Virus record (IMG/VR): IMGVR_UViG_3300020054_000004
Location: 1-34,779 of that record
Source: a virus
Length of the DNA: 34,779 bases
Reading direction: 5' to 3' (one strand)
Of the stretch, positions 7,710 to 13,765 are shown one piece after another. Each line of letters starts with the position of its first letter. Within the stretch, counting starts at the first letter, position 1. The position numbers and the translations under genes were made by a program. Under the pieces are notes generated by a model that made no database searches, was not told the DNA's origin, and worked only from the letters and a program-made list of their open reading frames with translations.

Positions 7710-8947
7710 GCGCCACAGTCATCAATGCAGACTCAATAGATCACCTCAAAACGCTGCCAGACTCTAGCATTGATGCAGTGGTCACTGATCCCCCATATGG
7801 GCTGGGCAATTGCTCCCCCCGGGCAGTGAGCGCAGCGCTCACAGCGTGGCTGGCGGGTGAAGAGTATCAGCCCAGCGGGGCAGGCTTTATGGGTAAAAGC
7901 TGGGACGCATTTGTGCCCGGGCCAGAGCTCTGGCGTGAGGTATATCGAGTGCTCAAGCCAGGGGGCCATGCTGTGATCTTCGCTGGCTCACGCACTGTAG
8001 ACCTGATGGGGGTCGCAGTGAGGCTGGCTGGGTTTGAGGTGAGAGATATGCTTCACTGGCTTTATGGCAGTGGCTTCCCAAAATCTCATGATGTGAGCAA
8101 GGCGCTCGATAAGCGGGCAGGGGCTGAGCGTGAGGTGATTGGTGCAGGTGTCAGTGGGTCCACTCGCCTTATTTACTCTGGGGGTATGGGTGCCTTTGAT
8201 ATTACAGCCCCCGCCTCCCCTCTAGCGCAGCAGTGGTCTGGCTGGGGCACAGCCCTCAAGCCAGCGCATGAGCCGATCCTGCTCTGCCGCAAGCCACTGG
8301 CTGGCTCTGTGGCAGAGAATGTTGAGCAGTGGGGGGTGGGGGGGCTCAACATTGATGGGTGTAGGATTGAGACTGATGAATATATTTTTACAACTCCTAG
8401 AACCCAGCAATCTCATATTTATGGGAAGTATGCTCAGCAAGATCCAATGCAAAGCACAGGTCAAGAAATAGGCCGCTGGCCAGCCAATATCCTCCTAGAT
8501 CCTAGCGCAGGCGCAGCTCTTGATCTGCAGGCAGGTTTTGAGGCCAGCCGCTTCTTTTATGAGGGTAAGGCCAGCAGAGAGGAGCGTGAGGCAGGGCTGG
8601 TGGGGCTCGAGGCCCGCGCAGTGGGTGATGGCAGAGGGACGCCGATAGATAACCCTTATCAACGGGGTGAGACTAAGCGGCAGAATGTGCACCCCACCGT
8701 AAAGCCGATCGCAGTGATGCGCTGGCTCTGCAAGCTGATCACCCCGCCGGGGGGCGTGATCCTTGACCCGTTCTGCGGCAGCGGCACCACTGGCTGCGCT
8801 GCCACCCAGCTAGGGTTTGAGTTTGTGGGTATCGAGCGCGAGCCAGAGTATGCGGAGATTGCTCGAGCCAGGATCGCGCATTGGGGCTGCCTACCACCAG
8901 AGGAGCTGGGGGCGCGTAAGCCAGCTAAGCAGCCTACGCTGTTCTAA
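7685..8947 (+). CDS. DNA methyltransferase, beta class, probable N6-adenine
   Basis: A 420-residue protein. Motif IV DPPY is at residues 35-38 near the N-terminus, and the SAM-binding motif DPFCGSGTTG is at about 361-370 near the C-terminus. That order defines beta-class amino-methyltransferases. DPPY is typical of N6-adenine enzymes, though N4-cytosine is not excluded. The middle part (about 150-300) would hold target recognition. It overlaps terL by 25 nt and converges on the deaminase gene with a 4-bp overlap. No restriction enzyme is adjacent, so it is likely a solitary phage enzyme protecting or marking DNA. The N-terminal start is uncertain because the ribosome site is weak. Confidence 0.9.
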   Translation: MGEAGQILSATVINADSIDHLKTLPDSSIDAVVTDPPYGLGNCSPRAVSAALTAWLAGEEYQPSGAGFMGKSWDAFVPGPELWREVYRVLKPGGHAVIFAGSRTVDLMGVAVRLAGFEVRDMLHWLYGSGFPKSHDVSKALDKRAGAEREVIGAGVSGSTRLIYSGGMGAFDITAPASPLAQQWSGWGTALKPAHEPILLCRKPLAGSVAENVEQWGVGGLNIDGCRIETDEYIFTTPRTQQSHIYGKYAQQDPMQSTGQEIGRWPANILLDPSAGAALDLQAGFEASRFFYEGKASREEREAGLVGLEARAVGDGRGTPIDNPYQRGETKRQNVHPTVKPIAVMRWLCKLITPPGGVILDPFCGSGTTGCAATQLGFEFVGIEREPEYAEIARARIAHWGCLPPEELGARKPAKQPTLF

Positions 8948-9411
8948 ACTACGCAGTGCACCCTCACCCCGTGCTCTGAGAGATACCTCAGCCCCTCATC
9001 ATCCCTGCCTGCGAGCTCGCACCACACCACAGCCACCCCGGCGTGATGAGCCAGCTTGGCACACTGCAGGCAGGGCGCCCCGCTCACAATCAGCCAGGCA
9101 CCATTCACTGCGGCGCCGCGTCGGGCAGCATTGGCGATTGCATTGGCCTCAGCATGATGGCAGCCCACCTCACAGCGCTGCCCTGATGGGATGGCGAGCT
9201 GATCACGCAGGCAGCCATCAGGCCCGCAGCTGATCGCTGGCCCTCGAGGTGGGCCATTCCAGCCCTCAGCGATGATGGTGTTGGTTTGTGCGTCTACCAG
9301 CAGCGCACCATACTGCGCCCGGTCACAGGGTGAGAGCTGCGCCAGCGTGCGGCAGTAGCTGAGGCGCGCAGCTAGGTGTCGCGGGTTCAATGGTTGCGCT
9401 CTCTGCGCCAT
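8944..9411 (-). CDS. dCMP deaminase-like zinc enzyme
   Basis: A 155-residue member of the cytidine/deoxycytidylate deaminase fold. The zinc ligands and catalytic Glu are HAE at residues 86-88 and PCLQC at 113-117 (Cys114 and Cys117). A second Cys/His cluster (CGPDGC...GQRCEVGCHH, about 62-86) is typical of ComE-type dCMP deaminases. It would turn dCMP into dUMP. The gene overlaps the ThyX 3' end by 25 nt, and ThyX would methylate that dUMP to dTMP. RNA- or other base-deaminating relatives cannot be fully excluded. Confidence 0.88.
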   Translation of the reverse strand: MAQRAQPLNPRHLAARLSYCRTLAQLSPCDRAQYGALLVDAQTNTIIAEGWNGPPRGPAISCGPDGCLRDQLAIPSGQRCEVGCHHAEANAIANAARRGAAVNGAWLIVSGAPCLQCAKLAHHAGVAVVWCELAGRDDEGLRYLSEHGVRVHCVV

Positions 9412-10037
9412 GCCCCCAGCGTCACAGGCCAGAGGTCAAACACAATGCGCTCAACTTGCTGCGCGTACGCTCTGATCTCCTGCTGGGCATCTGGTGCTAG
9501 GCGCAGGTCTAGGAAATGAAGTAGCGCTTGAAGAGAGGCTGTCCAGATCACCTCACTCTGTACAGCCTGTGGCAGTATTGCCCGCGCCTGCTCTCGACAA
9601 ACGCCAGCATCTATCAGCTTCTGATAGGCCGCGGCTGCTGCCTCGCAGCCCTCCACATATGCTTTCTCTGCCTCTAGGGTGAGATCAGCTGGGAGCTGCC
9701 CCCCGCTGCCTTGTTTGGTACCAGGCGCAGCCTCACGCCAGATCTCTGGCTTCCAGACGCCTGCGCGCTCCGCATCAAACTGCACATAGCGATAGCTGAT
9801 CTCATTCCAGCTGCAGCCTATCTGATGTTTGCCCCACTGCCTCAAAACAAAGATGGGCGCCACTACATGAAATGACGCATAGCAATGGCGCAGCGGGCTG
9901 GTGTGCTGGTGCCGGATCAAGTAGTCGATCAAGCTCTGCTCTGACGGCCCAATCTCTGTGACGGTGCGGCCCAGTGAAACGCGAGCAACATTGGCCACCG
10001 TTACATCAGAGCCCATTTTGTCGATTAATTTTATCAT
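9387..10037 (-). CDS. thyX: FAD-dependent thymidylate synthase ThyX
   Basis: A 216-residue protein, the usual ThyX length. It has RHQHTSPLRHCYASFHV (about 42-58) and the core RQWGKHQIGCSWNEISYRY (66-84), which aligns with the ThyX signature RQW-RHR-x-S-x-NE-S-RY. The usual RHR is KHQ here, and there is one extra residue before SWNE. It makes dTMP from dUMP using methylene-tetrahydrofolate and reduced FAD. It heads a two-gene minus operon with the deaminase and is divergent from the gene at 10094. Confidence 0.9.
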   Translation of the reverse strand: MIKLIDKMGSDVTVANVARVSLGRTVTEIGPSEQSLIDYLIRHQHTSPLRHCYASFHVVAPIFVLRQWGKHQIGCSWNEISYRYVQFDAERAGVWKPEIWREAAPGTKQGSGGQLPADLTLEAEKAYVEGCEAAAAAYQKLIDAGVCREQARAILPQAVQSEVIWTASLQALLHFLDLRLAPDAQQEIRAYAQQVERIVFDLWPVTLGAWRRERNH

Positions 10038-10093
10038 GCCATATCCGAATATTTGGCGCCTCTGCGTTCTTATGACTGCAGAGAGGAGATTGT
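10038..10093. promoter_or_regulatory. Divergent thyX / unknown-gene intergenic region
   Basis: A 56-bp gap between divergent start codons. It holds a GGAG ribosome site for the plus gene and a nearly symmetric AT-rich core, CCGAATATTTGG, with one mismatched pair. Promoters are expected here, but no clear -35/-10 pair is visible. Confidence 0.4.
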
Positions 10094-10741
10094 ATGGACA
10101 CTACAAAGAACATTGACGCGCTCTGTGAATTTCTCGGGCAGCCTTACCGCGCACCAGACGGCTCTGGCCTGTGGGGATACCTGCGCCAGAAAGAGCGTGA
10201 GTTTCAGGGGTGGGATCAGGATGGCTTGCTGGGGCTGCTGATTGAGCGGGTGGGGCTCTGGCGCCCCGTCGCAGAGATCCTCGAGACCGTAAATGAGTAT
10301 ACCCCAATCTATGGCGGGGCCCCCCTCGAGGAGCGCGAGATCCACCGCGCGCGGCTGGGGCTCAACACCCTCGGGCGCCGCCATATGTGGCGACATCAGC
10401 ACTATCTGCACCACCGCGCACTCTCTGCGCGCAATGCGGCGCCAGCCGCAGGGGAGGAGCGCTGGCTGGCTGCTGTGCTGCCTGATATGGCGCGCGGTGA
10501 GGTGGGCGTGATCTTAACGCAGTGCATTTGTGCGGCCTGCGAGCCAGAAGATTGGCGGCTGTTTGATCTGTTTGCCCCTGAGGGAGAGGCGCCAGATCTC
10601 ATGCGGGCCGATTGTGGCGGGTATACCCCAGTGGCGCTCGAGGCCCTCGCGGAGCCCGATAGGGCGATCGTAGAAAGCAGCGTCTATATGTGGGTTGATC
10701 AGTTGCGCCTCGAGGCAGAGCGCAGAGCGGCCTGCCGCTGA
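10094..10741 (+). CDS. Unrecognised 215-residue protein
   Basis: Not recognised. The start is supported by GAGAGGAG 5-6 nt upstream. The protein is soluble, rich in Trp, Leu, Glu and Arg, and probably helical. It has a CICAACEPEDW motif near residue 147 (Cys-x-Cys-x2-Cys), which could bind metal, and an HMWRHQHYLHHR His cluster at about residue 97. It is a single-gene plus-strand island between two minus-strand blocks and converges with the next gene with a 43-bp overlap. The setting suggests early or regulatory expression, but the function is unknown. Confidence 0.75.
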   Translation: MDTTKNIDALCEFLGQPYRAPDGSGLWGYLRQKEREFQGWDQDGLLGLLIERVGLWRPVAEILETVNEYTPIYGGAPLEEREIHRARLGLNTLGRRHMWRHQHYLHHRALSARNAAPAAGEERWLAAVLPDMARGEVGVILTQCICAACEPEDWRLFDLFAPEGEAPDLMRADCGGYTPVALEALAEPDRAIVESSVYMWVDQLRLEAERRAACR

Positions 10742-10914
10742 AGCATCCAGGCCTCCTCTGCCTCATCCTCAGAGAGGGGGCGCGCGTCTTCTGCCTCGAG
10801 CTGCCAGGTTTGCCCAGCTGCCTTGCACCGCCGGCAAGCGCAGCGGGCGAATACCACCCCGCGGCCTGAGGAGAGGGTGAGCAGCAGCTCCTCAACTGCC
10901 TGCCAGTGGCTCAT
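10699..10914 (-). CDS. Small protein with CxC-x2-C zinc-ribbon-like motif
   Basis: A 71-residue protein starting MSHWQAVEELLL. I chose the start at 10914 because it makes an ATGA overlap with the upstream stop; a longer frame to 10980 lies inside that gene. It contains FARCACRRCKAAG, a Cys-x-Cys-x2-Cys knuckle that could hold metal. It is the last gene of the ssb operon. Its 3' end overlaps the plus-strand gene 10094-10741 by 43 bp. Function unknown. Confidence 0.65.
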   Translation of the reverse strand: MSHWQAVEELLLTLSSGRGVVFARCACRRCKAAGQTWQLEAEDARPLSEDEAEEAWMLQRQAALRSASRRN

Positions 10915-11192
10915 CCCTCCCCCTCGCCTGCGAGGATCTGGTGGAGCTTGTCTCGCAGATAAGTGGTGCGTTTCTGCCATGCATGCGTGATCGCTTCTGA
11001 GGTCTGGATGAGCTGAGGCAAAGAGCTATCCAACCCACCACGCTGATCAGCGCGCGCCTCCTCGAGGGCCCGCGCGAGCTGCGCGAGGGCCACCTCTTCA
11101 TGGGGGGTGTTACCGCGGCGCAGGATCTCTGCGGCGATCTGGTGGATCAGCTCGAGGTTATGCACCGCGACCTGAAGATCGTCGGCGCTCAT
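10911..11192 (-). CDS. Small helical unknown protein
   Basis: A 93-residue, mostly helical, Leu/Ala/Glu-rich protein, not recognised. It starts in an ATGA overlap with the preceding stop at 11189 and ends in an ATGA overlap with the next gene. It has no membrane segment. Its composition suggests a coiled-coil or small helical-bundle factor co-expressed with SSB. Confidence 0.65.
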   Translation of the reverse strand: MSADDLQVAVHNLELIHQIAAEILRRGNTPHEEVALAQLARALEEARADQRGGLDSSLPQLIQTSEAITHAWQKRTTYLRDKLHQILAGEGEG

Positions 11193-11503
11193 GCCTCTAC
11201 CTCCACCAATACCTCCACTAATACCGGCGTGAGATCTGCTGGGCTGTAAACCGCAGTGTTTGGCGCCAGCAGCACAAGCGCCTGGTCACCCGGGCGCAGC
11301 TTACCCAGTCTGGGTGGCTTATCCTCGAGCGGGGCGAATGAGCGCGAGATCTCAGCGACCTTATTCCGTTTGGGGACGCAATTGATGCATGGCTGGGTGT
11401 GCGCCCACATCATGGCGCGGGGCACGGGCAGCCTTTTGATCTTCAGCTGTGCCTCATCCGGCAGCGCCTTTAGAGGCAGCTGGTGCAAGATATATACGCT
11501 CAT
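11189..11503 (-). CDS. Unknown 104-residue protein
   Basis: Not recognised. The N-terminal half has MMWAHTQPCINCVPKRNKVAEI with a CxxC. The C-terminal half is beta-rich (LGKLRPGDQALVLLAPNTAV, then a run of Val/Leu/Glu), resembling a small beta barrel or OB-like strand set. It is coupled by ATGA overlaps on both sides within the ssb operon. A nucleic-acid role is possible from context only. Confidence 0.65.
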   Translation of the reverse strand: MSVYILHQLPLKALPDEAQLKIKRLPVPRAMMWAHTQPCINCVPKRNKVAEISRSFAPLEDKPPRLGKLRPGDQALVLLAPNTAVYSPADLTPVLVEVLVEVEA

Positions 11504-12201
11504 TTGGAAACTCCTAGGTGATCTAGCAGGCGCTGCATCATAAGCCTCAGCTCTGCCAGCTCATCCTCGATTGCGGGGGGCTCGGGCTCGGGCTCGGGCT
11601 CGGGCTCAGGCTCGGGCTCAGAGAGCTCTGCTGAGGGCAGGAAGTGTTTTGACGCCCAATCGAGCGCCGCCTTGGAGCCCGCTAGGTTTAGTTGCTGTTG
11701 CGGGGTGTAGGTGGCCCAGGCGGCCCGCACCTGTGCGCCGCTGAGCCCGCGTGGGCGCGCGGGCTCCGCCCAGTAGAGCTGCCAGATGCGGTCTGGGTTG
11801 AGCAGGCGCATGCTGAGCTCTGCCGCTGTGCGCCCACCGGGGCCTGAGAAGAGCTCACCCTCGAGGACGCCAAACTGCAGACACACTGCCAGCAGGGTTT
11901 TGACACGCCCCTGATAAAACGTCTTATCCCTGCTCTTCTTAGTGCGCCCGAAATGGGCTGCCTTGAAGGCCCGGCAGAGCTGCACATAAGTGCAACGCAC
12001 CCCGCGCCCCTGATGCGCGCTCGCCAGCAGCCAATGCAGGGAGAGGGCCATATCTTGCGCTGCTGCGGGCTGAGTGGCGCCACTGTGCTGCTGCCTGATC
12101 TTGAAGCCGCACGCCAGCGCCAGAGCTACTGGCTCTCTCAGCTGGTAGCTGCCCAGATCCTCGATCCGTGGGCGCGTGCCTGAAAATAACGGTTGTTGCA
12201 T
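11500..12201 (-). CDS. Unknown 233-residue replication-region protein with Glu-Pro linker
   Basis: The start at 12201 is chosen for AAGGA 8 nt upstream; a longer frame to 12282 would run back into the ssb gene. The N-terminal two thirds are helical and basic, with CRAFKAAHFGRTKKSRDKTF resembling a DNA-contacting segment. A run of Glu-Pro dipeptides at about residues 192-208 links to a C-terminal helix (ELAELRLMMQRLLDHLG) that could mediate oligomer or partner binding. I do not recognise a family. It is immediately downstream of ssb and separated from it by two tandem hairpins. Confidence 0.7.
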   Translation of the reverse strand: MQQPLFSGTRPRIEDLGSYQLREPVALALACGFKIRQQHSGATQPAAAQDMALSLHWLLASAHQGRGVRCTYVQLCRAFKAAHFGRTKKSRDKTFYQGRVKTLLAVCLQFGVLEGELFSGPGGRTAAELSMRLLNPDRIWQLYWAEPARPRGLSGAQVRAAWATYTPQQQLNLAGSKAALDWASKHFLPSAELSEPEPEPEPEPEPEPPAIEDELAELRLMMQRLLDHLGVSK

Positions 12202-12217
12202 ATATGTTGTCCTTAGC

Positions 12218-12252
12218 GGGTGGGGCAGAGCCCCGGGGTGGGGCAGAGCCCC
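12218..12252. repeat. Two 17-bp direct repeats, each a hairpin, between ssb and the next gene
   Basis: GGGTGGGGCAGAGCCCC occurs at 12218-12234 and again at 12236-12252. Each copy contains the palindrome GGGGC-AGA-GCCCC. Between them lies CCCCGGGG. On the minus-strand transcript they would form two adjacent GC hairpins just after the ssb stop and before the next gene's ribosome site. There is no U-tract, so they are more likely mRNA processing/stability or attenuation elements than intrinsic terminators. Confidence 0.6.
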
Positions 12253-12263
12253 AATCAACTCAT

Positions 12264-12704
12264 CTAGCGCCAATCCCCCCACGCACCTGGGTGTTGCTGT
12301 GGCTGAGGCTGAGGTTGTGGCTGCGGCTGCCCCCAGCTGTTGGCTGGCTCATTGGGGGCTGGGGTAGACTCTGGTGCAGAGTCTCTCTTACTCAGGAAAA
12401 CGACATCACTGGCCACCACATCCCAAAATTTGCGCCCCTGATCATCCTCCCTGCTCGAGAGGCGCCCCTCGACATACACCTTGGCACCCTTGCGCAAATA
12501 TTGCTGGCAGAGCGCTGCGAGCCCTCCCCAACATTTGATGCTGTGCCACTCAGTGCGCTCCTGCTGCTGCCCCGCCTTGTCTGTCCAGCGCTCTGAGGTG
12601 GCCAGAGAAAATCGGCACAGCGTTTTGCCGCTGGTGGTTGTCTTTGCCTCTGGGTCGCGGCCCAGATTGCCCACCAACGTAACCTTATTAATGCTGCCTG
12701 CCAT
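12264..12704 (-). CDS. ssb: Single-stranded DNA-binding protein
   Basis: A 146-residue protein with the classic SSB OB-fold (residues 1-108). It has INKVTLVGNLGRDPEAK, FSLATSERW, RTEWHSIKCWGGLA, YLRKGAKVYVEGRL and FWDVVASDVVFL. The C-terminal tail is Pro/Gln-rich with Gln-Pro dipeptides and ends PGAWGDWR. It lacks the acidic DDDIPF-type tip that most bacterial SSBs use to bind partner proteins. The ribosome site AGGAT is 7 nt upstream. A duplicated 29-bp element lies upstream. It protects single strands during phage replication and recombination. Confidence 0.93.
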   Translation of the reverse strand: MAGSINKVTLVGNLGRDPEAKTTTSGKTLCRFSLATSERWTDKAGQQQERTEWHSIKCWGGLAALCQQYLRKGAKVYVEGRLSSREDDQGRKFWDVVASDVVFLSKRDSAPESTPAPNEPANSWGQPQPQPQPQPQQHPGAWGDWR

Positions 12705-12719
12705 ATTCTATCCTGATTT

Positions 12720-12748
12720 AATGGGGCCACGCTCGGGGGCGCGGAAAT
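12720..12748. repeat. 29-bp repeat upstream of ssb, copy 1
   Basis: It matches copy 2 (12791-12819) at 28 of 29 positions, the difference being T at 12733 versus C at 12804. It lies 15 bp upstream of the ssb start codon, so on the minus strand it precedes the ribosome site. The pair looks like an operator or promoter-linked element. Confidence 0.7.
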
Positions 12749-12790
12749 AGGCTCTCTGGCGCTCCACCGACACAAGGGAGCTGATGCTTC

Positions 12791-12819
12791 AATGGGGCCA
12801 CGCCCGGGGGCGCGGAAAT
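12791..12819. repeat. 29-bp repeat upstream of ssb, copy 2
   Basis: Same unit as copy 1, 71 bp away start to start. The core CGCCC-GG-GGGCG is a perfect dyad here; copy 1 has one mismatch in it. It begins just after the stop of the 12824-13045 gene. Confidence 0.7.
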
Positions 12820-12823
12820 GGCA

Positions 12824-13045
12824 TTAGCGTGAGAATGAGATGGGGGGCGCCGGTATTCCCAGCCGCTCTCTCAGGTCCACCAGGGCGATCTCGATCCTAC
12901 TTAGCTGCTCTGGTGGGCACCACAGGGAGATATGGGCCTGCAGGTGCTGGAGCTCCAGCCGCACCTGCGCCAGACGGGCAGCCTCGTCAGGAGTTACCAC
13001 GCGCGTGGCGCCGTGGGCTGCGTCTGCCATTGGCTCACTGCTCAT
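12824..13045 (-). CDS. Small unknown protein after the TerS-like gene
   Basis: A 73-residue soluble helical protein with TPDEAARLAQVRLELQHLQAH and an Arg/Glu-rich helical end. The start is at 13045 (or 13048) because GGAGG lies 3-6 nt upstream; the ATG overlaps the 3' end of the TerS-like gene. Not recognised. Its place suggests a partner in packaging or replication, but there is no direct evidence. Confidence 0.6.
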   Translation of the reverse strand: MSSEPMADAAHGATRVVTPDEAARLAQVRLELQHLQAHISLWCPPEQLSRIEIALVDLRERLGIPAPPISFSR

Positions 13046-13469
13046 CATCTGCCTCCCCTGCCTCTGCGGTGACACCTAGATGCGCCTGTACCTGCGCAAA
13101 AAGCCCCTGCACCATTTGGGTGCTCGTTTGCTCAGGTCCGCTTACTTGGAGCTGCCGCTTTTCACTCCAGCGCTCTGGCCAGCGGCGCGCCAACAGCCAC
13201 GCAGCTGCGCGCCATTCCCCTGCGCTGCCCTCTACTGCGGCCTGCCTCATGAGCGCAACTAGGTTGGCCTCGCTGATCGCGCGCGCCTCCTCTACCTCTG
13301 CTCGAAATGAGGCAAATGGGGCCTCACCCTCTGCGCCCCTGCGCATCCAATTGTTGAGCGTCTGATAGGTGACGCCCCCTGCTCGGGCTGCTGTCTCGAG
13401 GGGCACCCCCTGCGCCACCATCTGACAGATTCGCTCTTGCACTTCTGGATTTAATTTTAAGGCAGGCAT
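13035..13469 (-). CDS. Terminase small subunit-like HTH protein
   Basis: A 144-residue protein. The N-terminal helix-turn-helix is PEVQERICQMVAQGVPLETAARAGGVTYQTLNNWMRRG (about 8-45). A helical middle (EEARAISEANLVALMRQAA) follows, then WRAAAWLLARRWPERWSEK. This order is typical of a common phage small-terminase family. It would recognise the phage packaging site and form a ring feeding DNA to TerL. It is far from terL and on the opposite strand. There is no clear ribosome site, and a terminator hairpin ends 23 bp upstream of its ATG, so it may be expressed weakly or by read-through. A transcription-regulator role is the alternative. Confidence 0.7.
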   Translation of the reverse strand: MPALKLNPEVQERICQMVAQGVPLETAARAGGVTYQTLNNWMRRGAEGEAPFASFRAEVEEARAISEANLVALMRQAAVEGSAGEWRAAAWLLARRWPERWSEKRQLQVSGPEQTSTQMVQGLFAQVQAHLGVTAEAGEADDEQ

Positions 13470-13491
13470 ACATCACGCGCGCGTTGATCAT

Positions 13492-13541
13492 AAAAAACCC
13501 ACCCGCAGAGACCTCTCTCCAGATCACCAACCGCGGGTGGG
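13492..13541 (-). terminator. Intrinsic terminator just upstream of the TerS-like gene
   Basis: On the minus strand, CCCACCCGC pairs perfectly with GCGGGTGGG (13541-13533 with 13506-13498) and is followed by TTTTTT (13497-13492). The 26-nt loop contains a smaller AGAGA/TCTCT hairpin. It would stop transcription 22 bp before the TerS start. Confidence 0.75.
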
Positions 13542-13608
13542 CCGCTTCTGCTCAAACTTGACGAAACGACCCGCGTGGCGCAATGCTTTTGTGCTGGTCT
13601 TGCAGCGC

Positions 13609-13634
13609 TGGGCGCATGAGGGGTTATGCGCCCA
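13609..13634. repeat. Perfect 9-bp inverted repeat with 8-nt loop
   Basis: TGGGCGCAT (13609-13617) and ATGCGCCCA (13626-13634) are exact reverse complements around GAGGGGTT. There is no adjacent T-tract, so it is more likely a structured RNA element or protein-binding dyad than a terminator. Confidence 0.65.
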
Positions 13635-13636
13635 CC

Positions 13637-13669
13637 CCCCCCGGTAATTCTGCTGGGGGGTTTTTTTTT
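13637..13669 (+). terminator. Plus-strand hairpin with T9 tract
   Basis: CCCCCC (13637-13642) can pair with GGGGGG (13655-13660) and is followed directly by nine Ts (13661-13669). It has the form of an intrinsic terminator, although no plus-strand gene lies upstream. It could guard against antisense transcription into the replication genes. Confidence 0.55.
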
Positions 13670-13675
13670 GAGCAT

Positions 13676-13711
13676 AAAAAAACGCCAGAGAGGGCCCATC
13701 CCCCTCTGGCG
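13676..13711 (-). terminator. Intrinsic terminator after the helicase-loader gene
   Basis: On the minus strand, CGCCAGAG...CTCTGGCG forms an 8-bp perfect stem extended by GGG/CCC, followed by TTTTTTT (13682-13676). It lies about 55 bp after the stop of the DnaC-like gene and should end the initiator/loader operon. Confidence 0.85.
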
Positions 13712-13765
13712 CGGTGAGAGCCGCATCGCGGACAAAAGAGCATAGGCTGGTGCGCCGCATTTTGT

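Larger units (their letters stand above)
13470..13765. other. 296-bp non-coding, hairpin-rich region before the TerS-like gene
   Basis: No convincing gene is present. It holds two minus-strand intrinsic terminators (13676-13711 and 13492-13541), one plus-strand G/C hairpin with a T9 tract (13637-13669), and a perfect 9-bp inverted repeat (13609-13634). Candidates are a small RNA, a terS leader/attenuator or the packaging site; the sequence alone does not decide. Confidence 0.6.

Noticed and set aside
7685-8947. Restriction-modification system
   Set aside because: Only a methyltransferase is seen; neighbours are terL and nucleotide enzymes, with no endonuclease candidate.
13457-13735. Minus-strand coding frame in the hairpin region
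   Set aside because: It crosses two terminators, has poly-Lys/Pro content from the T/C tracts, and has no ribosome site.
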